Shown here: positions 1 through 9,594 of the stretch, in pieces
Layout of the letters: every line of letters starts with the position of its first letter
Position numbering within the stretch: position 1 is the stretch's first letter
Assembly: GCF_020829645.1 (NCBI RefSeq)
Contig: NZ_JAIVFS010000013.1
Coordinates: 62,001-126,000, forward strand
Direction of reading: 5' to 3'
Origin: Nostoc mirabile CHAB5784
GTDB lineage: Bacteria > Cyanobacteriota > Cyanobacteriia > Cyanobacteriales > Nostocaceae
DNA: 64,000 nucleotides
Position numbers and translations under genes: made by a program
The notes under the pieces: model-generated
The model's database searches: none
The model's input: only the letters and a program-made list of their open reading frames with translations
What the model was told of the DNA's origin: nothing

Positions 1-330
1 GGTGAAGCAGATATCTTCGTTGCCCCTAGACAATCAAATATAGCTAACACAGGCAAAGCCTCCAAAGCCCCTGCCACTGCGGCCGACCTCCCAACAACTG
101 ACACTGTAAAGGATGCCATTCTTGTTCAGTGTGTCAAAGATGGCAGCAAGCTACGCGCTAGGGTGGTTTCCGATGGATATGAACCGGATTGGAACATGCG
201 TTTTCCGCGATCGGTTCGTGAGGAAGGGATGCTTTACGTCGTTGATGAAATCAAAACAGCACCTGATGGAAAATCTTATATTGCGTGTGGTGAAATCAAG
301 CGATTTGTTCAACCTAACACTACCAATTAA
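1..330 (+). CDS. C-terminal part of an unrecognised protein
   Basis: The frame is open from base 1 to a TAA at 328-330, giving the last 109 residues of a protein whose start lies outside the window. After a low-complexity Ala/Thr/Pro linker there is a compact domain of about 65 residues (ILVQCVKDGSKLRARVVS, then YEPDWNMRFP, then VREEGMLYVVDE), ending in GEIKRFVQ. I have the impression of having met such a tail in larger cyanobacterial proteins but cannot name the family with confidence. Codon use and composition look like a genuine gene. A longer reading in another frame over this stretch is a shadow. Confidence 0.6.
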   Translation, partial: GEADIFVAPRQSNIANTGKASKAPATAADLPTTDTVKDAILVQCVKDGSKLRARVVSDGYEPDWNMRFPRSVREEGMLYVVDEIKTAPDGKSYIACGEIKRFVQPNTTN

Positions 331-363
331 TGGACTTCCAAGAAATAAATTATCCAATCTTGT

Positions 364-416
364 GGGGTGGGCATCTTGCCCGCCCAGTAACCAAAGGCGG
401 GCAAGATGCCCACCCC
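364..416. repeat. 21-bp-arm inverted repeat (hairpin)
   Basis: Perfect arms at 364-384 (GGGGTGGGCATCTTGCCCGC...) and 396-416 flank an 11-base loop. It lies 33 bases after the stop of the first gene and before the convergent gene end at 459. Dispersed hairpins of this GTGGGCATCTTGCCC type are common in Nostocales. There is no T-run, so it is more likely a dispersed repeat than a classical terminator, though it could end both transcripts. Confidence 0.8.
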
Positions 417-458
417 ACCCACAACAAGTAGTTTCCTTCTTTTTTATTTGTCAGTCTC

Positions 459-1157
459 TTACGCCTCGATCGCAGGGTTATAATCATCTGGGTTATTGAA
501 CCCTGCAATCCAGGCGGCTGCTTGATGGCAACTTCGCATCTGAGGGGGAACACGCAAAATATGAATATGTCCTGTGGATGGACAAGTGACTTTCAAGACC
601 ATAAGCGGCTCGTCATCCTCAAAAGGAATGTAGACTAGTTGACGTTCCCCACCAGCGTCTCGATCGCGATCGCGGATCAACCCTCCCACTTGCTGCAAAA
701 ATGTCTCGTATCCCAGACGTTCAATTAGTACGCGGCGCAACTCAACATTCTCTATATTGAGGATATCCTGCCCCGTTAAAGACTGGGATTCAAAGGCAAT
801 CTTATCCGTCACTTGCACGCCTCGCCAGCGCAAGACAAAACCATGCCCCGCAGATAGACTGGTAATCCCACTTCCGGCCAACTCGATCCAATAAGTGACG
901 TGGAGTCCTTGGGGAAGGGTAGTGAGGTTTACACAGTCGCTGATATCAAGACTTTCACAAGTGAGATTTTCCGGTAGATTGTAAAGATTCAACGCACCGC
1001 TTAAATCCAGATAACCTAAAACACGCATACCATCCCAGGCGCGATGCTCAAGGATGAGTTTTCGAGCGTGTTCAGCCGATACAGGCTCGTGGCTTTGGTT
1101 TGGGCGCTGCAAAACTTGTTTATTCGGCACACGTCCATTCGACATGATCTTGAGCAT
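459..1157 (-). CDS. DUF6745-like protein with leucine-rich stretch
   Basis: 232 aa. Residues about 45-110 form a degenerate leucine-rich stretch (LGYLDLSGALNLYNLPENL, then LDISDCVNLTTLPQGL). The following segment, NVELRRVLIERLGYETFLQQ, resembles the core of DUF6745 proteins; the C-terminus (VPPQMRSCHQAAAWIAGF) is also of that type. Function is unknown. The ATG overlaps the TAA of the preceding gene by one base (TAATG), so the two are probably translationally coupled. A second ATG five codons in (MSNGRV) is an alternative start. The family assignment is from memory of motifs, not a search. Confidence 0.7.
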   Translation of the reverse strand: MLKIMSNGRVPNKQVLQRPNQSHEPVSAEHARKLILEHRAWDGMRVLGYLDLSGALNLYNLPENLTCESLDISDCVNLTTLPQGLHVTYWIELAGSGITSLSAGHGFVLRWRGVQVTDKIAFESQSLTGQDILNIENVELRRVLIERLGYETFLQQVGGLIRDRDRDAGGERQLVYIPFEDDEPLMVLKVTCPSTGHIHILRVPPQMRSCHQAAAWIAGFNNPDDYNPAIEA

Positions 1158-1498
1158 TAGTCCATCACCTCAACGTAAGCATCAGGGCGATATTCACGTT
1201 GTCTCCAGACGCGGTAAAGCCCTTGGGGTAATTCAATCGCCCGATGTTCTTCATGAACTAAAGTGGCACTTGCTTCTTTAACCTCAAGAAAAAGTTCACT
1301 ACCATGTACCCACAACTGAACAGCATTAGATTGCTGAATGCGATGGCTGTGTCCTGTGATTTCACCATGAGCCAGAGTAGCACCTATACGCCTCACAGCG
1401 CCGACAGGTAAGCTAGCAATACGTCTGATCAGAACGTCGCCATGTCTGTAGAGAACACTAGCTTTGTTAGCTTGGAAGTTATTGCTGTTGTTAAACAT
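1157..1498 (-). CDS. Small conserved-looking protein paired with the DUF6745-like gene
   Basis: 113 aa, soluble, no membrane segment. The core (RHGDVLIRRI, then LAHGEITGHSHRI, then LYRVWRQREYRPDAYVEV) looks like a small beta-rich domain with two His in GHSHRI. I do not recognise a named family. It is the first gene of a two-gene leftward operon: its TAA overlaps the ATG of the next gene by one base. That tight coupling suggests the two products act together. Confidence 0.65.
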   Translation of the reverse strand: MFNNSNNFQANKASVLYRHGDVLIRRIASLPVGAVRRIGATLAHGEITGHSHRIQQSNAVQLWVHGSELFLEVKEASATLVHEEHRAIELPQGLYRVWRQREYRPDAYVEVMD

Positions 1499-1544
1499 TT
1501 TATTTTATAGGTTATTAAAAATTTTAGGCTCATTTCTAAAAAAA

Positions 1545-2129
1545 TCAATGCCCTAGCCTCAAACCTCTTTCCATAAGCATTTGAGGTTCGATATTCTCAA
1601 CTTTAGGTATCGCTTCTAACTCAGGAATCCGGGCGAGCGCATCTGCAATATTACCTGATTGGGCACGCAACCAAGCGGTGTGAGGTGCATAGTCAAGGCT
1701 TTCTACTATTTCGTAACCCGCTCGATTAATTACCTCGCGCTGCGACTTCACATCAACGCCTTTAGCAAAGCGGATAAAAACAAGCCCAGTTGGTACTGCT
1801 ACCGAACCATTTGGTTGTAGTGTGTAAATTGGAGTTAGTGTTGCCTGTTCTGATTCATTGGGTTCGCCTGGAAAAATTGCGATTGCACCATCGTTAAGTT
1901 GTAAAATTGCTCCTGTTGCCACAGTCCTGGGTTGATTGTAATGTATTGCATAGTACCCAGACTTACGAGTGTAGAATACAGCAGTGCGTAGGCGTAGCCC
2001 GTCGTAGGCATCGCCGCCAACGCGAATTTGTTCAGGATATTCAGAAAAGTAGTCTTTTTGAAATTTCACTTCAGCAATCAGGGGTAAAGAGTACGCCTGT
2101 AGAAAATACTCTGCCGCTAAATAAAACAT
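1545..2129 (-). CDS. Propeptide-like protein divergent from prcA
   Basis: 194 aa from ATG 2129; an upstream in-frame TTG would add three residues. The second half (IYTLQPNGSVAVPTGLVFI, then GVDVKSQREVINRAGYEIVE, then YAPHTAWLRAQSGNIADAL) follows the same pattern as residues about 95-180 of the neighbouring subtilase: 'IYTENLFLKF', a Glu/Val-rich helix, 'YAPNAYFVSAS', and a helix ending before the protease domain. It thus looks like a subtilase prodomain without a protease. Such domains act in cis as inhibitors and folding chaperones, so a trans role on the adjacent protease is an inference. A dispersed repeat is embedded at 1984-2014, giving the odd segment GGDAYDGLRLRTAV. Confidence 0.65.
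   Translation of the reverse strand: MFYLAAEYFLQAYSLPLIAEVKFQKDYFSEYPEQIRVGGDAYDGLRLRTAVFYTRKSGYYAIHYNQPRTVATGAILQLNDGAIAIFPGEPNESEQATLTPIYTLQPNGSVAVPTGLVFIRFAKGVDVKSQREVINRAGYEIVESLDYAPHTAWLRAQSGNIADALARIPELEAIPKVENIEPQMLMERGLRLGH
1984..2014. repeat. Dispersed short repeat inside a coding sequence
   Basis: GTGCGTAGGCGTAGCCCGTC and its continuation to GGCATCGC form one copy of a repeat. A second copy is at 7492-7521 on the opposite strand (GGCGATGTCTACGACGGGCT...). Here it is read in frame through the propeptide-like gene without introducing a stop. Confidence 0.7.
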
Positions 2130-2617
2130 TTTTCTCAAGTTCTAATGATGTTATAGCGTTTTTCAGTGGTATGGAATACAAATCTTTCATTGCAATGCAA
2201 GCTATACGCCTTTATTGATATTGAAGATTAGTAAAACAGCCTGACCTTGAATGCCTCTTTTCTGGAAAGACGAATCGAAGCGTTATATGAACTTAGAGAG
2301 ATTAAATTCTGTTTAAGCTGTATCTTTTTAATACCGTAATACACATATAGGACTAATATTTGATTTCTGAAAAAGCTCGGTACAGCTCGAAAAGCCTAAT
2401 TCCCTACTCCCTACTCCCCACTCCCCACTCCCCGCCCACGTAGATAATTTCAAAATCAAATACGATTCCTATATAGCATATGAAATTAGAAGCATCCATA
2501 AACTAAAAGTAAATGCCAAGCGCACGCTGCAAGAACACAACGCATGATGCGGTTTTTCCCATCTCAATGCCCAATTTTTAAGATAGTAATATTCCAAATA
2601 TCCCAGGAGATAAAATT
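2130..2617. other. Divergent intergenic region before prcA
   Basis: About 490 bases between the two divergent genes, so it must hold promoters for both. Visible content: a tandem CCCTACT/CCCCACT heptamer run at about 2400-2437, AT-rich DNA, and an AGGAG ribosome binding site just before the prcA ATG. No gene is seen. Confidence 0.6.
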
Positions 2618-4606
2618 ATGGTTCAAGTTCGTTATGGTGGGCAGAACGGCCAACAATATGAACTTGCTATCAGTGACGAACACGTTGTAGTGCGTACCGA
2701 AAGCCGCAGCGCTCTTATTGGTGCAAGACCCTTTGAAGTCGCACCGGTATCACCCACAGCTCGCAACATCCTTAATGAATTCGAGTTAGCAACGCGGTTT
2801 CGGCAAGCGGGTGTAGAAATTTTGCGAGCGAAAGTTCCCACTGAAGGTGTGGCTTTGCGCGATCGCGCCCGTAAAATTCTCAATAGAGAGCCTGAAGTCC
2901 AATTTGCCGGACGTGTTCTTGTCGATCCAGTATCCCAACAACCTATAATTTACACCGAAAACCTCTTCCTTAAATTCCATAGCGAAGAAGAGTTAACGGT
3001 CTGCCAAGAGGTCTTAAGACGTTACAACTTAACAATCAAACGCCAACTGGAATATGCACCAAATGCTTACTTTGTCAGTGCATCTGCAAATACTGGTATA
3101 GCCATCTTCGACATCACCGAAAGACTTTTGAATGAAGAATCAGTTGATCTGTGCCATCCTGAACTAGTGCGTGAGTTACGCCAACGTCAGGTTTTCCCGC
3201 AGCAGTGGCACTTAAAGCAAACAACAATTAATGGTAAGGTAATTAATGCCCATGCCAGCGTTGAGGCAGCTTGGAAGTTGAGCGATGGCACTGGGACGAT
3301 TATTGCAATTATTGACGACGGTGTGGATCTCGATCATGAAGAATTCCGTTCCTCTGGAAAAATTGTTGCCCCGCGTGATGTCACACGTAAAACTGACAAT
3401 CCCAGACCGGGAAACGACAATAACCACGGGACAGGCTGTGCAGGAGTAGCTTGTGCAAACGGCAACTTTGGTGCATCTGGTGTGGCACCAGGTGCAAAGC
3501 TGATGCCGATTCGTTTAGCTTCGGCCCTAGGGTCGCAAGATGAAGCAGATGCTTTTGTTTGGGCGGCTCAAAATGGTGCTGATGTAATTTCTTGTAGCTG
3601 GGGGCCCTCAGACGGTGTTTGGTTTGAGCGAAACGATCCTGTACATAACCAGAAAGTACCTCTGCCTGATTCCACACGCCTTGCTATGGACTTTGCAATT
3701 AATAAGGGACGCAACGGCAAGGGCTGTGTAATTTTATTTGCGGCTGGCAATGGTAACGAAAGCGTCGATAATGATGGCTACGCCAGCTACCAAAAGGTGA
3801 TTGCTGTGGCAGCTTGTAACGACTACGGCACGAGAAGCGCTTACAGTGACTTTGGTCAGGCGGTCTGGTGCGCCTTCCCCAGCAACAATGGTGAGAGTTC
3901 TCAAACTACTGGAATTTGGACAACCGATCGCTCTGGTGTACTTGGCTATAATTCGGGTAATCGGAATCTGGGTGACGCCCCAGGCAACTACACGAATCAA
4001 TTCGGCGGAACTTCCAGTGCTTGTCCGGGTGCGGCAGGTGTAGTAGCCCTAATTATTGCCAGAAACCCAAATCTGCGTTGGGACGAAGTGCGAGATATTA
4101 TTAAACGCTCTTGCGATCGCATTGATCAAGCTGGAGGTAAATATGATGCCAATGGTCGTAGCCCTTTCTACGGTTACGGTCGAATGAATGCTCTCAAAGC
4201 TGTAGAATTGGCCAAGCCACCTGAAACATCACCCATCAGCATATTCAAGGCAGTTCAAGATATCCCAATTAACGATTTGCAGATATCAACATTGTCGTTG
4301 GCGATCGCTAATACCACCCTCCTAAAATCCATCAAAGTTAATGTAGATATCGAGCATACTTATATTGGGGATCTTATAGTTACTCTCCTTCCTCCAGTGC
4401 AAATAGGCATACTTCCCATAAATCTGCACGATCGCCAGGGTGGAGCTACAGATAATATTAAAACAACTTATGACGAAGTAAACACCCCTAAACTTGCTGC
4501 CTTTAAAGGTAAAAGTCCCCAAGGAACCTGGACTCTGGAAGTTGCAGATAAAGCTGAAGGAGATACAGGAAAAATTCGCAGCTTGACCATTGAAATTGGA
4601 TTTTGA
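2618..4606 (+). CDS. prcA: Calcium-dependent subtilisin-like protease (PrcA type)
   Basis: 662 aa, as I recall for Anabaena PrcA. Order: N-terminal prodomain (about 1-200); S8 peptidase domain with catalytic Asp233 (AIIDDGVD), His270 (NNHGTGCAG) and Ser466 (GGTSSACPG); C-terminal P/proprotein-convertase domain (about 540-662: VNVDIEHTYIGDLIVTL ... GTWTLEVADKAEGDTG). The triad is intact. No signal peptide is visible, consistent with an intracellular Ca2+-dependent protease. The start is supported by CAGGAG seven bases upstream of the ATG. Its divergent neighbour encodes a protein resembling its own prodomain. Confidence 0.93.
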   Translation: MVQVRYGGQNGQQYELAISDEHVVVRTESRSALIGARPFEVAPVSPTARNILNEFELATRFRQAGVEILRAKVPTEGVALRDRARKILNREPEVQFAGRVLVDPVSQQPIIYTENLFLKFHSEEELTVCQEVLRRYNLTIKRQLEYAPNAYFVSASANTGIAIFDITERLLNEESVDLCHPELVRELRQRQVFPQQWHLKQTTINGKVINAHASVEAAWKLSDGTGTIIAIIDDGVDLDHEEFRSSGKIVAPRDVTRKTDNPRPGNDNNHGTGCAGVACANGNFGASGVAPGAKLMPIRLASALGSQDEADAFVWAAQNGADVISCSWGPSDGVWFERNDPVHNQKVPLPDSTRLAMDFAINKGRNGKGCVILFAAGNGNESVDNDGYASYQKVIAVAACNDYGTRSAYSDFGQAVWCAFPSNNGESSQTTGIWTTDRSGVLGYNSGNRNLGDAPGNYTNQFGGTSSACPGAAGVVALIIARNPNLRWDEVRDIIKRSCDRIDQAGGKYDANGRSPFYGYGRMNALKAVELAKPPETSPISIFKAVQDIPINDLQISTLSLAIANTTLLKSIKVNVDIEHTYIGDLIVTLLPPVQIGILPINLHDRQGGATDNIKTTYDEVNTPKLAAFKGKSPQGTWTLEVADKAEGDTGKIRSLTIEIGF

Positions 4607-4691
4607 GTAGGGATGCACAGCTGTGCATTGATGTCAACTTAAGGTAAAAGTTAGGTAAGAAAAAGCGTTGTAGAGTTGCCCTTATCCCCTA

Positions 4692-4867
4692 ATATCATGT
4701 CCGCTTGATTACTTATTAAACCCGAAGAACCCCACCCCGCCAAAGCTGTGCTTTGTCTCCCTGCCCCTAATCCCCAGAGGGGGCCCCGAGTTCCCCGCAG
4801 GCTCTTAGGGGTTGGGGGTGGGGTGTAATGATCGTGGTTAGCATAACTATTTATGCGGACATGATAT
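4692..4867. mobile_element. MITE-like element, 13-bp terminal inverted repeats
   Basis: ATATCATGTCCGC (4692-4704) and GCGGACATGATAT (4855-4867) are perfect inverted repeats bounding 176 bases with no ORF. A second inner inverted pair (ACCCCACCCC ... GGGGTGGGG) means the whole element can fold. This is a typical layout of a non-autonomous miniature element. A related transposase is not seen in the window. Confidence 0.65.
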
Positions 4868-4898
4868 AACCCCTTCTCCCATGTTGGGAGAAGGGGTT
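4868..4898. repeat. 13-bp-stem hairpin
   Basis: AACCCCTTCTCCC (4868-4880), loop ATGTT, then the exact complement (4886-4898). It directly abuts the MITE-like element. There is no T-run; it lies downstream of both prcA and the convergent thiC. Confidence 0.75.
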
Positions 4899-4983
4899 AG
4901 GGTGCAATACGCTTGGGTTAGCGCCAAAAGCCTTAAAGTGTGTAGTGTGTAGGTTGGGTTACTTTTGCAAGAGGTCTAATCTG

Positions 4984-6455
<1,472 letters not shown>

Positions 6456-6476
6456 TTGATGTAGTGTACCACCTTG

Positions 6477-6505
6477 GTTATATCTGGGAGCAAGGGTGTT
6501 AACAA
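6477..6505 (-). promoter_or_regulatory. Likely sigma70-type promoter of thiC
   Basis: On the minus strand TTGTTA (6505-6500) and TATAAC (6482-6477) are separated by 17 bases, close to consensus. Transcription would start around 6470, just ahead of the riboswitch. The truncated TnpB element begins only about 10-30 bases further upstream. Confidence 0.6.
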
Positions 6506-7458
6506 TTTATCAGAACGCCGTAATACCCCATCCCTCTACAGGGTGGGGATGTAAGGCGGCGATTGACGATTACATCTGTAATCAATTTTGGTCTTTACAT
6601 CAGACTAAAAGACGAATCACCTTTACTGATAAAAAAGGTATTGGTGAACTCAAGTTGTTAGGGAAGTGGGATATTCATACATATCCGCTTAAATCCATTA
6701 AGCGAGTCAGGATCGTTAAACGTGCAGATGGTTTTTACGTTCAATTCTGCTTGGATATAGAAGTCAGTTTAGAGGCAAGAATAGGTGATGGCGAGATTGG
6801 ACTAGATGTGGGGTTAGAGCATTTTTACTCTGATTCCAACGGACACCATGAACCTAATCCCAGGTTCTTGAGGAAAACTGAAAAAAGTATTAAACACGCT
6901 CAACGCCTGATTTACAGAAAGGAGAAAGGTAAAAACCAACGACGGATAGCAAGAGCAAGATATAGCCGTAAACATTTAAAAGTAAGTAGGCAACGTAATG
7001 AGCATTCCAAGAGACTGGGACGCTACGTATGCAAGGCTAACGCCTTAGTAGCCTATGAAAATTTAAACGTGAAAGGGCTGGTAAAAAATCACTGTCTTGC
7101 AAAGTCAATTAACGATGTTGGTTGGACTCTGTTTCGTCAATGGTTAGAATATTTCGCCATTAAATTTGGAACTGTTGTAGTTGCTGTTCCTCCCCAATAC
7201 ACAAGCCAAAAATGCAGTAGTTGTGGTGTAACTGTCAAAAAATCTTTGTCAGTTCGCACCCATGTTTGTAAATGCGGTTGTGTTTTGCAGAGGGATCATA
7301 ATGCTAGTATCAACATTCTGAATATTGGCAAACAAGCTACCGGAGGGCATCCGGAAAGTAACGCTACAGGACTAGCGACCTCTACTCTATTTGGGGAAAC
7401 TCTGATAGAGCAAGTAGCTAGGATGAATGTAGAATCCCCATCTTCAAGGTACTCCTAA
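6496..7458 (+). pseudogene. tnpB: N-terminally truncated TnpB (IS200/IS605 family)
   Basis: RNA-guided nuclease TnpB relative. From residue about 38 (ITFTDKKGIGELK) it aligns closely with the full-length copy at 32960-34174, but roughly 125 N-terminal residues are missing. The leading 37 codons from GTG 6496 show no homology and are probably not real. The RuvC residues remain (Asp in GLDVGLEHF, Glu in AYENLNVKG, Asp in LQRDHNASINIL) and the zinc ribbon is intact (CSSC, CKCGC). The loss of the N-terminal guide-RNA/target-binding part makes it unlikely to work. The right end follows at 7436-7473. Confidence 0.85.
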
Positions 7459-7473
7459 GATGGGGAGTGTCAA
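7436..7473 (+). repeat. Right end of IS200/IS605-type element
   Basis: Hairpin CCCCATCTT ... AAGATGGGG followed by AGTGTCAA. The same hairpin-plus-AGTGTCAA ending occurs at 34185-34213, 39545-39576 and, reversed, at 9595-9626, so it is the conserved 3' boundary of this element family. Confidence 0.8.
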
Positions 7474-7491
7474 GCTGTTTTTTCGGAGTCT

Positions 7492-7521
7492 GGCGATGTC
7501 TACGACGGGCTGCGCCTACGC
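7492..7521. repeat. Dispersed short repeat supplying a gene end
   Basis: GGCGATGTCTACGACGGGCT plus GCGCCTACGC, the same repeat as at 1984-2014. Read on the minus strand it encodes the last residues (RRRSPS) and the TAG stop of the DUF6887-like gene. Confidence 0.7.
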
Positions 7522-7715
7522 TGTTTCTGTTGAATAATATCTAATACTGCCTTGTGGATTTCTTCTGGAGTCATTGATGCGGGATAAGTCGCAGAGGGAG
7601 GTTTTGCCGTCAAACGATCCGCAAATGCGTAAAAAGCCTCTTGATCATCTCGATGTTCCAAGACATAGGTGCGTAATTCTGCTTCACTCATAGCATCAAA
7701 GTTTGGTTTTGTCAT
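7500..7715 (-). CDS. DUF6887-like small protein
   Basis: 71 aa from ATG 7715. This start gives an ATGA overlap with the TGA of the preceding DUF6888-like gene; an ATG four codons upstream is less well placed. The sequence MTKPNFDAMSEAELRTYVLE, then HRDDQEAFYAFADRL, is the hallmark of DUF6887, usually found beside DUF6888 in cyanobacteria. The pair has the size and arrangement of a small two-component module, but no function is established to my knowledge. The last six codons and stop come from a dispersed repeat, so the natural C-terminus was probably replaced. Confidence 0.8.
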   Translation of the reverse strand: MTKPNFDAMSEAELRTYVLEHRDDQEAFYAFADRLTAKPPSATYPASMTPEEIHKAVLDIIQQKQRRRSPS

Positions 7716-8026
7716 AGGTATCGCCAATTTCCATCACGACTAATTAAAATTTCTATTTCGTTGCCAGATAAGATGAATATGTTTCCTGTCCGCTCATCTA
7801 GACGAACTATGTAGATGGGTAAGTAAGCTGTAGTCAATGATTGACATAAGTAGACACATTTTAGACCTTGTGCTGCTGTTGGAAGGATAACCGCTCCTTT
7901 GATATAAAAGCTTATTGATATTTTATAGTAATTTAATCGAGGCAAAGCTATACCATAGTCTGTTAATTTTGCGTAGTTTACAGCCGGAGGCATCGCTGAC
8001 ATTGATGGCGATTGGCGTGCAAACAT
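7712..8026 (-). CDS. DUF6888-like small protein
   Basis: 104 aa from ATG 8026; a TTG at 8041 is also in frame. The C-terminal 55 residues (GLKCVYLCQSLTTAYLPIYI, then VRLDERTGNIFILSGNEIEI) are typical of DUF6888. As I remember it the family is shorter (about 60 aa) and begins near the LPTAAQG segment. Just before that segment lies an AAAGGAG motif without an ATG, so the original start may have been lost and a longer N-terminal extension used. It lies between the DUF2726-like gene (gap of 8 bases) and the DUF6887-like gene (4-base overlap). Confidence 0.75.
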   Translation of the reverse strand: MFARQSPSMSAMPPAVNYAKLTDYGIALPRLNYYKISISFYIKGAVILPTAAQGLKCVYLCQSLTTAYLPIYIVRLDERTGNIFILSGNEIEILISRDGNWRYL

Positions 8027-8034
8027 CTTGTGGT

Positions 8035-8511
8035 TTAGCAAGCTGTAACTTGAACATTAGAAGAAAAAGATTGTTCGCAATACTTTCTAATTAGGGCTTG
8101 GGCATTTTCTCGTCGGTTTCCTGTAAATAAATTACATACTACTTCTTCAGATTGAGAGTAAAGATGTAATAATCCAAAGTCTTTCACCCGTGAATAAAGT
8201 AAGGGAACTTCTGCAAGAGCGAGTAAAGTTGCCTTCTTGCGATCGCGCTCTTTTGCTTCATCTGAGTCATGATATGAAGACTGAAAATCTACAACCAAAC
8301 AAGGTTTATAATCATGGTTTGTTATTAAAGCATCCACATTAGAGCTAAAGAAAAATTTTTTTAGTTCCCAATCAATGCTGTTATCTAGTTCGCAAAATTG
8401 GGATAAGCTAACCTGTGTATGAATTTTATAACTATCATCTACACAAGTTTGCAAAAACTCTAGCATCCTTTCTTCGTATGCATTAACTAGCCTTTTGACC
8501 TTGAGAGACAT
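8035..8511 (-). CDS. DUF2726-like, possible PD-(D/E)XK nuclease-fold protein
   Basis: 158 aa. The middle shows a restriction-endonuclease-like pattern: NVDALITNHDYKPCLVVDFQ, then SSYHDSDEAKERDRKKATL, then AEVPLLYSRVKDFG. In DUF2726 and related families the sequence is Asp on one strand, an acidic residue on the next, a His/Asp-rich turn, Arg/Asp helix, then a hydrophobic strand; all are here, with DFQ in place of the usual ExK. The ATG overlaps the TAA of the upstream gene by one base (TAATG). Nuclease activity is an inference. Confidence 0.6.
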   Translation of the reverse strand: MSLKVKRLVNAYEERMLEFLQTCVDDSYKIHTQVSLSQFCELDNSIDWELKKFFFSSNVDALITNHDYKPCLVVDFQSSYHDSDEAKERDRKKATLLALAEVPLLYSRVKDFGLLHLYSQSEEVVCNLFTGNRRENAQALIRKYCEQSFSSNVQVTAC

Positions 8512-9275
8512 TATTGTTGCTCCATGAGTATTTTTGCAAAATAACTAAGAAATTCTTCTAAAACTTCTTTTGAATTTATAGCTACCTGATATGCATAATT
8601 AAAAAGCTTGTCTTTACCTATGTCGCCTTTACCAATTTTTAAGCAACAGTCACTATTATCCAAAGAGTTTGAAAGTGGATGTTTACTTATATATTTTTTT
8701 TGTATTATATCAATGAGTTGCATATCATTAATATTCTGAATTTTAGAATCCGAATAAGCATTTTCTGCTTCCCTATAAGCTATGCCATCAAAATTTAATT
8801 CAAAATCTCCTGCAATTTGGCTTTTAAAAGTTTCTCTATATTCTTTAGTTAAATCAAAAAAAACGTTTTTTTGACTAGGTATTATCCAATAAAATTTAGA
8901 TATTTCCTGAAACATTGTTACTACATTTTTCAATTCAGGCATTTTTGTCAAAAAATTGATTGAAAAGTTTAGCTTTAACAAATATGGCTCTAATATCTCC
9001 TGAGGAATAGAAATGGATAAACCTTCTTTTCTCTGAGCCAAAATAAGCTGATAACGTTTAGCTCCTTTTCTAGGATTTTTCAGTTTATATCCTATGTATT
9101 GAGATGTTCGCTTCTCCTCAAACTTGTCATAAAAATCAAGTTTATCCAGCAGATTGGTAGCCAAAGACATTAAATCTTCTCCGCCTTCAATCACCTGAAT
9201 ATTTGTTGAAACCAAACGGGGAACGCCGTTTTCTACCTCAAAACGCTGGATAACATCGTATATAATTTTTGACAT
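8511..9275 (-). CDS. Unrecognised protein, first gene of a four-gene operon
   Basis: 254 aa, rich in Lys, Asn and Ile, with lower GC than its surroundings. No membrane segment or signal peptide. It starts MSKIIYDVIQRFEVENGVPR; later FYWIIPSQKNVFFDLTKEY and a C-terminal helix before LMEQQ. I recognise no family. It heads a leftward series of overlapping genes with a DUF2726-like protein and the DUF6888/DUF6887 pair. The AT-rich composition and unusual sequence suggest an acquired accessory gene. Confidence 0.65.
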   Translation of the reverse strand: MSKIIYDVIQRFEVENGVPRLVSTNIQVIEGGEDLMSLATNLLDKLDFYDKFEEKRTSQYIGYKLKNPRKGAKRYQLILAQRKEGLSISIPQEILEPYLLKLNFSINFLTKMPELKNVVTMFQEISKFYWIIPSQKNVFFDLTKEYRETFKSQIAGDFELNFDGIAYREAENAYSDSKIQNINDMQLIDIIQKKYISKHPLSNSLDNSDCCLKIGKGDIGKDKLFNYAYQVAINSKEVLEEFLSYFAKILMEQQ

Positions 9276-9451
9276 GAGTTAATTACCAAAAACCTTGGCT
9301 AAGGTTCATGGAAATAGTTTAACGCTAATTCTGAAATAATCCAATAGTCTTAGATAATATTTTTGGATTTTCTTGGAAGTGCTAATTATCTCCATAGCTT
9401 GATGGCTATGGGAAAGGCGATCGCACCCTCACGCCCTTCAACCAAAAGTTT

Positions 9452-9556
9452 TTAACCACCAGGTATTATGGGGCGATCGCCTTGAATTTGTACTTGGCTC
9501 ATCCATTGCTGAGTTGCGCGAATTGTACCTGAGTAAAAGAAACCTCTAAGAAGGTT
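9452..9556 (-). pseudogene. Possible C-terminal gene remnant
   Basis: On the minus strand, after an in-frame stop, a protein-like run (GFFYSGTIRATQQWM, then SQVQIQGDRPIIPGG) ends at a TAA at 9452-9454. There is no start and no longer frame upstream. It resembles the tail of a decayed gene; I cannot name the family. Confidence 0.25.
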
Positions 9557-9594
9557 TTACTACGCAAAACCCTACGGTGTATAAACAAGTCCAA

